Source: Clostridiales bacterium (GTDB lineage: Bacteria; Bacillota; Clostridia; Saccharofermentanales; Saccharofermentanaceae). From it: DNA of 64,000 nucleotides. Below the pieces are notes generated by a model. It had not been told where the DNA came from, made no database searches, and was given only the letters and a program-made list of their open reading frames with translations. The first letter of the stretch is position 1; every line of letters begins with the position of its first letter. Of this stretch, positions 1 to 9,109 are shown piece by piece. Position numbers and translations under genes: made by a program. The stretch is from the NCBI GenBank assembly GCA_017561715.1, contig JAFZBN010000018.1, positions 310,001-374,000 on the forward strand, written 5' to 3'.

Positions 1-80
1 CACATACCAAAAATTTTACACGAAACCTCGCTAAAAAACAATGCCGAAGGCACTTTGGCAAAAGCACCTGTCGGCGGTTC

Positions 81-815
81 TTATCGGATTTCGACGTCAC
101 TGATCGGGATGATCCTCGGATATTCCCCCGAGAAAAGTCCCAATCGTATTACTCTCGTATTTTCAGCTTCTTTCGGATCCATGCCGCAGTACTTGCTTAA
201 GCTGTTCAAGATGAGGTCAGGCCTTACGTTTCTTTCGGATCCCGCAAAAGCGTAAAAATCCACACTGTCCGGATCGCCTGTACTTGCCTGTGAAAGCGAG
301 ATCAGAAGCGGCCTTATATCCGTCTGTTTTTCTTTACCCTTAGCCATCTTCGTAACGATCAGGCTTTCCTGCTCCATGGCTTTTTCCATGGCGTCGCGGA
401 TGCCCTTGGCCTCGAAGCGGTAGGACGCGGTCGTGACGATCGACATGATGCTGTCCTTCGGCTCCGGGATCTCTTTGGACTTGATGATCCGAAGTCCCGT
501 CGGAAGAAACGCGTTCAGTTCCTGCGTGAATTTCTCCGCGTCATAGGGGCACTTCAGGGAGACGTCGAGATAGTCGCATCGCGTCTCGATACCGACGCCC
601 AGCGGAAGTGCGAAGACCATCATGGGACGCGGGTTATAGCCCTGCGAATAAAGGATCGGAAGGCCCGCTCTTCGAGCGGCTCTTTCGAAGCAGGTCATCA
701 GGTCGAGGTGGCCGAGGAATACGGTCGCGCCTTCTCTGGAAAAGGACGCGCGCTGCACGTACGCCGTCTGATGCTCCTGCATGGTCATCATCTTTTCACG
801 CTCACTTTGCAGCAT
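81..815 (-). CDS. DUF2344 / TIGR03936 radical-SAM-linked protein
   Basis: A 244-residue protein of the DUF2344 family, which nearly always accompanies the large radical-SAM protein encoded immediately upstream here. The family-typical start is visible (VFLGHLDLM, then RRAGLPILYSQGYNPRP), together with a compact alpha/beta body. Its biochemical role is not established. An AAGGAGG ribosome site at 824-830 sits eight bases before ATG 815, so I prefer that start over the GTG at 824, which lies inside the ribosome site. It overlaps the end of the upstream gene by 14 bases, so the two are cotranscribed and probably translationally coupled. An iterated AAAAGCAC motif follows the stop codon. Confidence 0.85.
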   Translation of the reverse strand: MLQSEREKMMTMQEHQTAYVQRASFSREGATVFLGHLDLMTCFERAARRAGLPILYSQGYNPRPMMVFALPLGVGIETRCDYLDVSLKCPYDAEKFTQELNAFLPTGLRIIKSKEIPEPKDSIMSIVTTASYRFEAKGIRDAMEKAMEQESLIVTKMAKGKEKQTDIRPLLISLSQASTGDPDSVDFYAFAGSERNVRPDLILNSLSKYCGMDPKEAENTRVIRLGLFSGEYPRIIPISDVEIR

Positions 816-2775
816 CTGCGGCACCTCCTTCCTCTGAAGAAGCGCCGGCGCAAGTGCCGTTTCTCTTTGCGAAGCACTCGCCTACGCCGAACGTCGCGGC
901 GCCGCAGCCCGAGCAGTGCTCGCGGCAGGACGGAGTCGTCGTTTCTTCATGTGCTTTATGTCTTTCCGAAAGAAGGAACTTCTTGTTGACGCCCACGCTG
1001 ACGTGGTCCCACGGAAGGATCTCCTCTTCGGAATATTCTCTTGCGAAATCTTCGATCTTCAGGCCGTGTTTTTCCAAGATCTCGACCCACTCGCCAAAGC
1101 GGAAGTGATCGTCCCACGCGTCGAAGAAATGTCCGGCCTTATAGCCCTCGAGAATGACAGGCGCCAATCGTCTGTCGCCTCTTGCGAGAACAACTTCCCA
1201 GACGGACGAATCAAAGTCATGCCAGGCGTAGCGGATATTTCTGCTGCGGATGTGATCCTTCAGAAGTTTCTGCTTTCTGATAAGTTCTTCTTTCGTGTTC
1301 TGCGGCTCCCACTGAAAAGGCGTAAAGGGCTTCGGGATAAAGAGCGAAGTAGATACCGTGATCTCGAGTCTTCGCATCTTCTGACCCGTCTCACGGCCGA
1401 CATCGTAGTAGAGCTTTTCGATACGTGACGCGAGGTCCGCGATGCCGAGAACGTCCTCATCCGTCTCGGTCGGAAGACCGAGCATGAAGTAGAGTTTGAC
1501 GGTGCTCCAGCCGCCCATAAAGGCCAGGCGGAGCGCCGAGAAGATATCCTCTTCTTTAATGTTCTTGTTGATGACGTCGCGAAGGCGCTGTGTGCCTGCT
1601 TCCGGCGCGAACGTCAGACCCGACTTTCTCGTGGACTGGACTTTTTCCATCAGATCGAGAGAGAAGGAATCGAGTCGCAATGACGGCAGCGAAAGGCTCG
1701 TGTGATGTCCTTCAAACGTCTCCAGAAGTTTTTCCGCAAGTTTCGGAAACTCCGTATAGTCAGAGGTCGCCAAAGACAACAGTCCCATCTCATCGTAGCC
1801 GGTGTTCTTTTCGAGCTGTCTTCCCTGCTCGCAAAGAACTTCGACCGACTTTTCTCTTACCGGCCGGTAGATGAATCCGGCCTGGCAGAAGCGGCAGCCG
1901 CGGATACAGCCGCGGAAGACCTCAAGGTAGGATCTGTCATGAACGACACGCAGATTCGATACGACCGGAGACGTCGGATATGTGCAGGTATCAAGGTCCT
2001 TGATGATGCGCTTTTTAATCGTGGTCTTTATGCCGTCTTCAATGGGACGGATGTTGGCGCCGAGCGGCTTATCAGAAGTTTTGTCGTAGTTATAGGAAAC
2101 CTCGTAAAGCGACGGGACGTAGATACCTTCGATCTCATCGCAGTTACGAAGGAGCTGCTGTCTGGTCATCGGGTGATCTGTGCTTTTCGAAAGCTTATAT
2201 TCGCGGATCTTTTCAGAAAGCTCGAGGATCATTTCCTCGCCCTCGCCCATCATGGCGATATCGAAAAAGTCCGCCATCGGCTCGACGTTATATGCGACCG
2301 GGCCGCCGCAGCAGATGACCGGATCGTCCTCGCCACGGTCCTTTTGAAGAAGCGGGATCTTACCGAGATCCATCATCTGAAGGACATTGGTAAAACACAT
2401 CTCGTAGCCGAGAGTAAAGCCCAGGATATCGAAGTCGCAAAGCGGTGTCTTTGTTTCCTGCGAATACAGGGGAATGTTCTTTTCGCGAAGGATCTTATCC
2501 ATGTCGAGCCACGGCGAAAAGGCTCTTTCGCACGCGACAAAATCACTTTCGTTCAGCACGTGGTAAAGGATCTGAAGCGCGAGGTTGCTCATGCCGATCT
2601 CATAGATATCGGGAAAGCAGAAAGCGAATCGGACGTACGATGTTTTGCCCGTCTTTTCGAGTTCTTCGAGCATGTCTTCCTTGATGACCGCGTTAAACTC
2701 ACCGCCGACATATCTGGCGGGGCTTTCGACCGACATCAGGTCCGATTTAGAAAGCGGTACAGGATTGATCTTCAT
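802..2775 (-). CDS. TIGR03960 family radical SAM protein
   Basis: A 657-residue B12-binding-like plus radical SAM protein. The N-terminal third resembles the cobalamin-binding fold of the TIGR03960 family (conserved IYEIGMSNLALQILYHVLN region). The radical SAM cluster motif C-x3-C-x2-C appears as RGCIRGCRFCQAGF in the middle of the protein. The last 60 residues are Cys-rich (SCREHCSGCGAATFGVGEC) and end in a low-complexity Gly/Ala tail, so another metal site is possible there. Substrate and reaction are unknown. A GGAGA ribosome site precedes ATG 2775. It is the first gene of a two-gene operon with the DUF2344 gene. Confidence 0.88.
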   Translation of the reverse strand: MKINPVPLSKSDLMSVESPARYVGGEFNAVIKEDMLEELEKTGKTSYVRFAFCFPDIYEIGMSNLALQILYHVLNESDFVACERAFSPWLDMDKILREKNIPLYSQETKTPLCDFDILGFTLGYEMCFTNVLQMMDLGKIPLLQKDRGEDDPVICCGGPVAYNVEPMADFFDIAMMGEGEEMILELSEKIREYKLSKSTDHPMTRQQLLRNCDEIEGIYVPSLYEVSYNYDKTSDKPLGANIRPIEDGIKTTIKKRIIKDLDTCTYPTSPVVSNLRVVHDRSYLEVFRGCIRGCRFCQAGFIYRPVREKSVEVLCEQGRQLEKNTGYDEMGLLSLATSDYTEFPKLAEKLLETFEGHHTSLSLPSLRLDSFSLDLMEKVQSTRKSGLTFAPEAGTQRLRDVINKNIKEEDIFSALRLAFMGGWSTVKLYFMLGLPTETDEDVLGIADLASRIEKLYYDVGRETGQKMRRLEITVSTSLFIPKPFTPFQWEPQNTKEELIRKQKLLKDHIRSRNIRYAWHDFDSSVWEVVLARGDRRLAPVILEGYKAGHFFDAWDDHFRFGEWVEILEKHGLKIEDFAREYSEEEILPWDHVSVGVNKKFLLSERHKAHEETTTPSCREHCSGCGAATFGVGECFAKRNGTCAGASSEEGGAADAAK

Positions 2776-2830
2776 GACGCAAAAATGGTCTCCTTAGATT
2801 TCTGTTCTTCATTTTACAGCAAAAAAACAA

Positions 2831-2866
2831 GCCCCGAAAGTTCTTGAGCAAAAGAACCTCCGGGGC
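2831..2866 (-). terminator. Rho-independent terminator of pgi
   Basis: An inverted repeat (GCCCCG..GTTCTT / AAGAAC..CGGGGC, loop about 5 nt) is followed on the minus strand by a T-rich tract (complement of AAAAAAACAA at 2821-2830). It lies 20 bases past the pgi stop. Confidence 0.85.
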
Positions 2867-2885
2867 CTTTAAGAATCACTTGAAA

Positions 2886-4232
2886 TTACTTATTCTTCAG
2901 GCGCTTCTCCAGTGCTTTTTTCTCAGCTTCATAACCCGGCTTACCGAGAAGAGCAAACATGTTCTTCTTGTAAGCTTCTACGCCCGGCTGGTTGAACGGA
3001 TTTACGGAATTGAGGTAACCGGAAATACCGCAAGCCTTCTCGAAGAAGTAGATCAACTGACCGAGCCAGTACTCGTTGAGCTCGGGAACGTGGATGATGA
3101 GGTTCGGGACCTTACCGTCAACGTGAGCAAGAACTGTACCCTGCATCGCCTTGAGGTTAACTTCGTTCATGTCCATACCGGAAAGGAAGTTCAGACCATC
3201 GAGGTTCTCCGGATCGTTCGGGATCTTGAAAGAACGACGAGCCTTGTCGATAACAACAACTGTCTCGAAGAGCATTCTCTTACCGTCCTGGATGTACTGA
3301 CCCATGGAGTGGAGGTCTGTGGTGTTGTCAACGCCGGCCGGGAAAATACCTCTGCCGTCCTTACCTTCGGACTCACCGTAGAGCTGCTTCCACCATTCTG
3401 TCATGAAGTGGAAAGAAGGCTCGTAGTTGACCATGACTTCTGTTGTGTAACCGCGGCGCAGGAGGCAGTTTCTGGCGATCGCGTACTTGTAGCAATCGTT
3501 CTCCATTTCTACCTTCTTGAAATCACGGCTTGCGTCACGAGCACCGGTCATGAGTTGACGGATGTCGATACCTGCAACAGCGATCGGCAGAAGACCTACA
3601 GCTGTCAGAACGGAGAAACGTCCTCCGACGTCATCCGGTACTACGAATGTCTCGTAGCCTTCCTTAGTCGCGAGGCCCTTAAGAGCTCCCTTTGCCTTAT
3701 CTGTTGTAGCGTAAATTCTCTGTCTGGCTTCTTCTTTACCGTACTTTTCTTCCATGTAAGCGCGGATGATACGGAAAGCGATCGCCGGCTCGGTTGTTGT
3801 ACCGGACTTGGAGATGATGTTGACGGAAACTCTCTTACCCTCGAGAAGATCCATCAGGTCAGCGAGATATGTAGCGCTGATGGAGTTACCGCAGAAAAGG
3901 ACCATCGGAGCTTTTCTTACTTTCTTCTGGGCAACATTCGCGAAAGAATGAGACAGAAGCTCGATCGCTGCTCTTGCGCCGAGGTAGGATCCGCCGATAC
4001 CGATAACCAGAAGTACATCAGAATCCTTTCTGATCTTAGCGGCTGCTTTGCGGATACGGATAAACTCGTTCTTGTCATACTTGCTCGGAAGTTCTACCCA
4101 GCCAAGGAAGTCACTGCCGGGACCTGTCTTCTTGTGAAGCATGTTGTGTGCCACTTCTACCTGTGGCAGCATCTTTTCCATTTCGCCTTCGGAAATAAAA
4201 GGCATAATGTTGGAAGTATCAAGACTAATCAT
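2886..4232 (-). CDS. pgi: Glucose-6-phosphate isomerase
   Basis: A cytosolic glycolytic enzyme that interconverts glucose-6-phosphate and fructose-6-phosphate. The 448-residue length matches Firmicutes Pgi. Visible signatures include the sugar-isomerase block [16 protein letters not shown], the [15 protein letters not shown] phosphate-binding segment, the [16 protein letters not shown] loop and the C-terminal [13 protein letters not shown] motif. A GAGGAG ribosome site lies between an upstream ATG (4247) and ATG 4232, so 4232 is the start. It is monocistronic with its own terminator, and the 300-base gap upstream holds one iterated octamer at 4451. Confidence 0.96.
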   Translation of the reverse strand: MISLDTSNIMPFISEGEMEKMLPQVEVAHNMLHKKTGPGSDFLGWVELPSKYDKNEFIRIRKAAAKIRKDSDVLLVIGIGGSYLGARAAIELLSHSFANVAQKKVRKAPMVLFCGNSISATYLADLMDLLEGKRVSVNIISKSGTTTEPAIAFRIIRAYMEEKYGKEEARQRIYATTDKAKGALKGLATKEGYETFVVPDDVGGRFSVLTAVGLLPIAVAGIDIRQLMTGARDASRDFKKVEMENDCYKYAIARNCLLRRGYTTEVMVNYEPSFHFMTEWWKQLYGESEGKDGRGIFPAGVDNTTDLHSMGQYIQDGKRMLFETVVVIDKARRSFKIPNDPENLDGLNFLSGMDMNEVNLKAMQGTVLAHVDGKVPNLIIHVPELNEYWLGQLIYFFEKACGISGYLNSVNPFNQPGVEAYKKNMFALLGKPGYEAEKKALEKRLKNK

Positions 4233-4484
4233 AAAAATTCTCCTCATTCTTTTATGAAAATTGGTGTCCTCAACACCGCATTAAGTATAACATGAATAAC
4301 GCGGATTGCACGGATAGAAACGCAGAAAATGCATCAGAATTCATTAAGAATTTCGTGGAAATCGTAGGTTTTTAAGATTTGTCAAGAAAAAATGAAAGTC
4401 GAAATCGGTTAAGTTAGGATGGCTTCGTCAGCGCTCTTTAAGAGGGGCAGGTGCTTTTCGCGAAGATGAAGATCCAATTCAAAA

Positions 4485-4513
4485 TGGATTCTTTTGACTT
4501 TATGAATTATAAT
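4485..4513 (+). promoter_or_regulatory. Candidate sigma-A promoter for the DUF4364 gene
   Basis: A TGGATT hexamer at 4485-4490 is followed after 17 bases by a perfect TATAAT at 4508-4513, about 30 bases before the gene. The rest of the 4233-4542 gap shows nothing else I recognise apart from the octamer at 4451. Confidence 0.5.
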
Positions 4514-4542
4514 GAGAACCACGATTACAGACAGGGGTACCC

Positions 4543-5094
4543 ATGGAAAAGGCTGATTCTACAAATTCCAAGATCATCATTCTTTATATCCTTTCAAAGG
4601 TGAACGATATCTCGTCTTCACAGTTGATGGATTGTGCTCTGGAATCTTTATACATGGACTTCTTCTCCTTCAGCCAGGCCAAGTCGGAACTGGTTTCCAA
4701 AAAGCTCATGACCGAGATGGTTCGAAAGGGTGAACTGCGAAAAGATGCGACCGGAAAGCCGGTCCTTTCCTGCTATATCACACCCGCCGGAAAAGAGATC
4801 CTCGAAAGGCTTCTCCCTTCTGTTCCTGCGGCGATCCGTGCCTATCTGACTTCCGCTTCGCGCAACTGGCAGGTTGACACGAATGAGTCGCAAAGCGTAT
4901 TTGCCGATTATTCTCCGAATGACGAGGGCACATGGTACGTCGATCTTCGTCTGATCGAGCGCGGCTCCACCACTTTTGCTCTGCGCATGGCTGCTCCTTC
5001 CGAAGAAGTTGCCGAGAGAACATGCAAACGTTGGGAAACAGCTACTGCTGAAACCTATATGGAGATCCTGCGACTTTTGTCGGAAGAAAAGTGA
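4543..5094 (+). CDS. DUF4364 family protein, winged-helix-like
   Basis: A 183-residue protein recognised as DUF4364, a Clostridia family of unknown function. The N-terminal 75 residues look like a winged helix (NSKIIILYILSKVNDISSSQL, then a TPAGKEILERL segment typical of DNA-binding wings). The C-terminal half has the mixed beta/alpha GTWYVDLRLIERG core of the family. A role as a transcriptional regulator is inferred from the fold only. An ATG follows an ACAGGGGT sequence that is a weak ribosome site. Downstream lies the first palindrome array. Confidence 0.75.
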   Translation: MEKADSTNSKIIILYILSKVNDISSSQLMDCALESLYMDFFSFSQAKSELVSKKLMTEMVRKGELRKDATGKPVLSCYITPAGKEILERLLPSVPAAIRAYLTSASRNWQVDTNESQSVFADYSPNDEGTWYVDLRLIERGSTTFALRMAAPSEEVAERTCKRWETATAETYMEILRLLSEEK

Positions 5095-5168
5095 CCCCCA
5101 CATTTTGAATGAACATCTTTGCTCACACGTTGCAATTTTGAGAGCGTACGTTATAGTTGTGCTTTCTT

Positions 5169-5343
5169 GTTCTATGTTTCGTTCTATTTTGACTGCCTTT
5201 TTAGAACCAAACCTAGAACATTCCCTCTTTGTTCTATGTTTCGTTCTATTTTAGCCGCTTTTTTAGAACCAAACCTAGAACATCCCCTCTTTGTTCTATG
5301 TTTCGTTCTATTTTGGCCGCTTTTTTAGAACCAAACCTAGAAC
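5169..5343. repeat. Locus A: three tandem 51-bp GTTCTA palindromes, 62-bp period
   Basis: Units start at 5169, 5231 and 5293, each 51 bp, separated by 11-bp spacers. Each unit is an 18-bp left arm (GTTCTATGTTTCGTTCTA), a 15-bp loop, and an 18-bp right arm (TAGAACCAAACCTAGAAC). The arms are complementary except at two positions that are kept in all three units. The apparent reading frames through this stretch are artefacts of the repeat. Confidence 0.92.
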
Positions 5344-5465
5344 AACACAAAGATCTGTTCTTTTCTTTCCGCAAAGGTGATATGATGTGTACATGCTCGA
5401 CTTTTGTTGTGGTATTAGATGTTGATTGTATGAATCGAGCAAATATCACTAATAAGAGGTGTAGC

Positions 5466-6272
5466 ATGATTTCTTCTCGTATTATTGCATCCGCGATTCA
5501 TCTTCGAAAGAGCGCCATTTCGTCGCTCCAGCTCATCGACCAGAATTCCCCGAAGCTTTCGCTTGGCAAGCACAACGTTCATGGACGGACTGTTCATGTC
5601 ATTCGCATTTTTAAAACCATCAACGGCAAGCAAAAGTGTTTTGAATATTCGATTACTGCCCCCATAGGCAAGAAGCTTTTGACGGCAAACCAGAAAGTTT
5701 TTCTTGTTAGAAAAGCACTCGCAGCGCTTTCGTCAGACGATCTTTTCGTTACTCAATCCATCAGAAGCATTTCCAAGGCTCCTGAAAAACCGGCTTGGCT
5801 GGATCCTGACACAAACGCAAACACCCCCACCCCGTCGTCACTTTCCTTCTCCATAGACGAATGGCTCTCCCTCAGCGAGTGGAACGACCCGAGAATTACA
5901 AACGGATACCGCCACGGGAATCACGTCTTCCGTTCCAAATCAGAATTGATGATCGCGCAACTATTAGAATCGTTGGGATTAGAATACAAATATGAACCTC
6001 TGATAATGATCGGCGGAACGGAAAGACGCCCTGATTTTGCGGTCCTCTGTCCGGAAACAATGAGATACTTTTTCATAGAGCATCTGGGATTACTAAGCGA
6101 TGCTCGCTATCGCATGGATGCAATAGCAAAAATGGAACAATACGACAAAGCCGGGATCCGCGATGGCATCGACATCATCTACACAACAGAGTTCGGACAG
6201 GGTGGTTTTGACATTGATGCAGCATATGGAAAGATAGCCGGTGCCATTCTTGCACAAAGCAAATCCGTGTAG
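5466..6272 (+). CDS. Putative PD-(D/E)XK nuclease-fold protein
   Basis: A 268-residue protein. The C-terminal half (residues about 165-255) has the pattern SKSELMIAQLLESLGLEYKYEP, then RRPDFAVL, then FFIEHLG. This fits a restriction-endonuclease-like core with a helix-borne Glu, an Asp in RPDF and an Glu-x-x motif in IEHLG. The N-terminal half is unrecognised and basic. ATG 5466 has a GAGGTG ribosome site; the frame also runs open upstream through the palindrome array but has no start signal there. It begins about 120 bases past locus A, so a link between the two is possible but unproven. The nuclease call is moderate. Confidence 0.55.
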   Translation: MISSRIIASAIHLRKSAISSLQLIDQNSPKLSLGKHNVHGRTVHVIRIFKTINGKQKCFEYSITAPIGKKLLTANQKVFLVRKALAALSSDDLFVTQSIRSISKAPEKPAWLDPDTNANTPTPSSLSFSIDEWLSLSEWNDPRITNGYRHGNHVFRSKSELMIAQLLESLGLEYKYEPLIMIGGTERRPDFAVLCPETMRYFFIEHLGLLSDARYRMDAIAKMEQYDKAGIRDGIDIIYTTEFGQGGFDIDAAYGKIAGAILAQSKSV

Positions 6273-6275
6273 GGT

Positions 6276-6890
6276 TTACTCTTTCAGCCAGCCCTTCTCA
6301 ACACCGCGGTCGAGGTTTTTCATGATCCACGCATAGACTTCCGGCATGAATTCCTTGATGATCTGCGCGCGGGCTTCAACCTGCGATCTGACCGCGCCGT
6401 TGTTGCGCCATGTGTGGCCTTCCGTCAATGTGTTATGGAGAAGCGGCTGCGTGCGGTCAAGACAAGCCGCGTATTTCGCATCCGTAGTTTCCATCGCGTC
6501 AAATTCTTCCCAGAGCGCGCGAAGCTCTGCGCCCTGTTCCGGCGGGAGCTGTGAGTAAAGCTTATCGGCGGCGGCCTCTTCACGCTCGGCCTTGCTGGCG
6601 TTTCCTGCCACATCGTAAGCAAAAGTGTCGCCCGCGTAGATCTCGATGAGGTCATGGACAACACACATTTTGATGGCGCGCTCTACGTTCGGTTCCTCAA
6701 CGCAATACTCCTTGAGCAGAAGCGCCATAACGGCGATGTGCCAGGAATGCTCTGCGTCGTTTTCGTTACGGACTCCGGAGATCAGCATCGTGCGGCGATA
6801 GACCTCCGTCATCTTATCGATCTCTGCGGAAAACTTCAGCTGCTGATCCAGACGCGGATTGCCCGAACTCAAAAAATCTTCAATACCCAT
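6276..6890 (-). CDS. HD domain phosphohydrolase (HD_3 / YfbR-like)
   Basis: A 204-residue HD-superfamily protein. Metal-binding motifs are clear: NDAEHSWHIAV supplies the first His, VVHDLIEIYAGD the HD doublet, and a later Asp (LDRTQPLL) completes the set. The length and the IYAGDTFAYD segment match the HD_3 group that includes nucleotide phosphohydrolases such as YfbR. Activity on dNMPs is a family-based inference. A GAGGAAG ribosome site precedes ATG 6890. It is convergent with the nuclease-like gene, with only three bases between the stops. Confidence 0.82.
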   Translation of the reverse strand: MGIEDFLSSGNPRLDQQLKFSAEIDKMTEVYRRTMLISGVRNENDAEHSWHIAVMALLLKEYCVEEPNVERAIKMCVVHDLIEIYAGDTFAYDVAGNASKAEREEAAADKLYSQLPPEQGAELRALWEEFDAMETTDAKYAACLDRTQPLLHNTLTEGHTWRNNGAVRSQVEARAQIIKEFMPEVYAWIMKNLDRGVEKGWLKE

Positions 6891-6988
6891 TATTCAGCTC
6901 ACTTCCTCGCGAAAAGCACCTGTGCCGTTTCCGCGGCGCTCCGATGCTTCAGTTATCTCACTCAAATCTGATTATACTACACGTTTCC

Positions 6989-7906
6989 TTAGTTCATTAT
7001 GGTCATAACGTGCAAGATGCCATATCCGAAATATGCACTGGCCGCATTTGCCACAACGGCATAGATTATATTCAGCACGGGGTACACATTTAAGTCGACC
7101 GTCTGCAGTCTTTTCCTGTATATAAGAGCTTCGGCCACAATAATGAACACTTCCAAGATCAAGTAGTACGTCCCAAAGCTGATAATTCCCGTTCCGAAGT
7201 ATTCCCCGAGAAAGACCGCAATATTCAAAAAGAGTTGTGTCAGTGAATTTACCAGGAAGAACCATCCCAAGTTATCCAAATTCCACAACATGAAAGTCGC
7301 GAGCAATATTCCTTCGATTATGATGGTAATAACAAAGCAGATAAAGACCGCACGCATCCAGCTGCCAAATGAATAAAACGTGAGCTGATATTCTTTCAGG
7401 ATACCGGTCTCACAGTCGAAAACGCATTCCGCATGCAAAAACCTCTGTGTGATCTCATTACTTACATAGATCTCTCCGTCGAATGTGATCAGGAGGATCT
7501 TGTATGTATCCGGCAAGCATCCCATCTCTCCGGAAAAGCGATAGTACGATGTGTCATTCGAACGGTCATAATAGTCCCCAAACCCCATTCGTCCATTTTC
7601 GAAAAGTGTATACCCGTCTTCGTCGTACTCAAAAAGCATCCTGACGATCTCATTCTCTTTTTCAGTTAAATTCGGATTCGGTGAAAATTCCGGCACAATG
7701 CTTTCTTCCCTGGAGATCAATGCGACAAAGTAATCCTCTGACGGCGCGTTTTCGATCGTAAGATTAATTTCCGGCTTCGGTCCGAAATCGGCATATACCG
7801 CTGAGGCAAAAACACAGACGCAGGTAATGACTGTCACCAGCATCACCAGTGCTTTTCGGAAAGAACTATTCGTTGTTCTAAATTGATCCTTGGAATACAT
7901 TTGCAC
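6989..7906 (-). CDS. Exported membrane protein of unknown function
   Basis: A 305-residue protein with an N-terminal signal or anchor helix (residues about 20-40, ending ASAVYADFGPKP). An extracytoplasmic domain of about 140 residues follows, then four hydrophobic helices between residues 180 and 300. The ADFGPKPxxxxxIENAP opening is one I associate with uncharacterised Clostridia membrane proteins, but I assign no function. The start is GTG 7906 or ATG 7900, since an AAGGGG ribosome site serves either. It is divergent from the lipoprotein at 8003. Confidence 0.6.
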   Translation of the reverse strand: MQMYSKDQFRTTNSSFRKALVMLVTVITCVCVFASAVYADFGPKPEINLTIENAPSEDYFVALISREESIVPEFSPNPNLTEKENEIVRMLFEYDEDGYTLFENGRMGFGDYYDRSNDTSYYRFSGEMGCLPDTYKILLITFDGEIYVSNEITQRFLHAECVFDCETGILKEYQLTFYSFGSWMRAVFICFVITIIIEGILLATFMLWNLDNLGWFFLVNSLTQLFLNIAVFLGEYFGTGIISFGTYYLILEVFIIVAEALIYRKRLQTVDLNVYPVLNIIYAVVANAASAYFGYGILHVMTIMN

Positions 7907-8002
7907 GACAACCCCTTTTGTATTCTCAATTCAACTCTAGCTATATTATAATTGTGTCAATGGCAATTAGAAAGATGCATGGGGTTTTCTTGGAGAGGAA
8001 AG

Positions 8003-8731
8003 ATGGATTCAATGAAGCGTACTATTCGAAAAGCAGCTGCCGCGGGAATCATCTTGTGCCTTCTTGCCGCGCTCTTTACCGGTTGCACGATCAGCAAACA
8101 AGAAGCAAAAGAACAGAAGAAATGGGTCGAGCAGATGAATGAAGCATTCACTGATGACCACTTCAAATACCAAGGGGCCGGCTTTGATATCCTAGGTGGG
8201 CAGGCAGCAAATGAAGCAAGGGTCAAATCAGAAAAATACCCGAATGAAGAAATCTTCGTGTGGGGTCCGAGTGATGATCTCACATCGAATTACAACAGTA
8301 TCCGATACCAAAAAGAGTCTGAAGAATATTTCCGCGACTATTTTACCAACAAATTTGTATGTGATGATTGTAAAGTAAGAGATAATAGCTTACGTAGAGC
8401 CTCGCCCGTTAAAGATATGTCTGCAGAAGAATACGTACAAAACTATTTGCAGATGAAGTATGTCGACATCATCATATACAGAAAAAGCGGCGTATTTCCG
8501 GATAGTGAAGTCATGACAGAAAAGATCATCGACATCTGTAAGGACAGAGATGAGATCTGCGAATTCAACATTTACTGTTGCAAGGATAAGACCTCTTTTG
8601 AAAATGCGGAGAATACTTGCGAATGCTATTACCACCTGAGCATGCATGAAAAGGGTAAAATCGATACGCTCAGATATGAATCCAAAGAACAATCAGGGAC
8701 CGTTTTTCTCTTGCGGGATTATACCTGGTGA
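8003..8731 (+). CDS. Putative lipoprotein, unknown function
   Basis: A 242-residue protein with a lipoprotein signal peptide: basic MKRTIRK start, hydrophobic stretch, lipobox LFTGC. The mature part is charged and rich in Cys late in the chain (CDDCKVR, CKDRDEICEFNIYCCKD, ENTCECYY), unusual for a lipoprotein and suggesting disulphides. ATG 8003 has a GGAGAGG ribosome site; the open frame upstream (to 7952) lacks one. A TATAAT at 7947-7952 may be its promoter -10. No family recognised. Confidence 0.65.
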   Translation: MDSMKRTIRKAAAAGIILCLLAALFTGCTISKQEAKEQKKWVEQMNEAFTDDHFKYQGAGFDILGGQAANEARVKSEKYPNEEIFVWGPSDDLTSNYNSIRYQKESEEYFRDYFTNKFVCDDCKVRDNSLRRASPVKDMSAEEYVQNYLQMKYVDIIIYRKSGVFPDSEVMTEKIIDICKDRDEICEFNIYCCKDKTSFENAENTCECYYHLSMHEKGKIDTLRYESKEQSGTVFLLRDYTW

Positions 8732-8755
8732 GTATATCTGCCATCTCCTCCTTTT

Positions 8756-8813
8756 CTTGACAGTAATATGGGTTATTGACCTTATGGGTTATATACCCTA
8801 TACTGTAGTCAAG
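8756..8813 (+). promoter_or_regulatory. Promoter and dyad operator of the DUF4160/DUF2442 pair
   Basis: TTGACC (8776-8781), a 17-base spacer and TATACT (8799-8804) form a good sigma-A promoter. It is embedded in an imperfect dyad running from CTTGACAGTA..TATGGGTTAT (8756-8775) to ATATACCC..ACTGTAGTCAAG (8791-8813). The position fits autorepression by the XRE domain of the downstream gene. Confidence 0.7.
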
Positions 8814-8827
8814 AAAGGAGAATGAAT

Positions 8828-9082
8828 ATGCCGACAATCAGTTGTTTCTACGGGATCATCATCGTGATGTATCTTAGGGACAAGGAACATAATCCCCCGC
8901 ATATTCATGCCATCACACAATCTTTTGATGCTCCATTCGATATTCGCACAGGAGAAGTTCTTGACGGATTCTTTCCTCCCAAAGCCCAGGCACTGGTGAA
9001 AGAGTTCATCCAAAAATACAGACAGGAACTCCTCGAGATGTGGGAAACCGAGAAGTATCGGAAGCTGCCGCCATTAGAATGA
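8828..9082 (+). CDS. DUF4160 protein, putative toxin component
   Basis: An 84-residue protein of the DUF4160 family, recognised by MPTISCFYGIIIVMY and the HNPPHIHA motif near residue 28. Families of this kind are commonly paired with DUF2442 proteins in toxin-antitoxin-like operons, but the target is not known. ATG 8828 lies seven bases from an AAAGGAG site and gives the family-typical MPTIS start; ATG 8822 is too close to that site. The partner gene starts 27 bases downstream. Confidence 0.82.
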   Translation: MPTISCFYGIIIVMYLRDKEHNPPHIHAITQSFDAPFDIRTGEVLDGFFPPKAQALVKEFIQKYRQELLEMWETEKYRKLPPLE

Positions 9083-9109
9083 TATCGGATCTTATTAGGA
9101 GGAAACAGT

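Noticed and set aside
1702-2847. 381-codon plus-strand reading frame
   Set aside because: It is antisense to the radical SAM gene and runs into its promoter region, with no start signal.
5119-5465. Reading frames through palindrome locus A
   Set aside because: They translate the repeat units into periodic sequence with no ribosome site. The nuclease-like gene starts at 5466.
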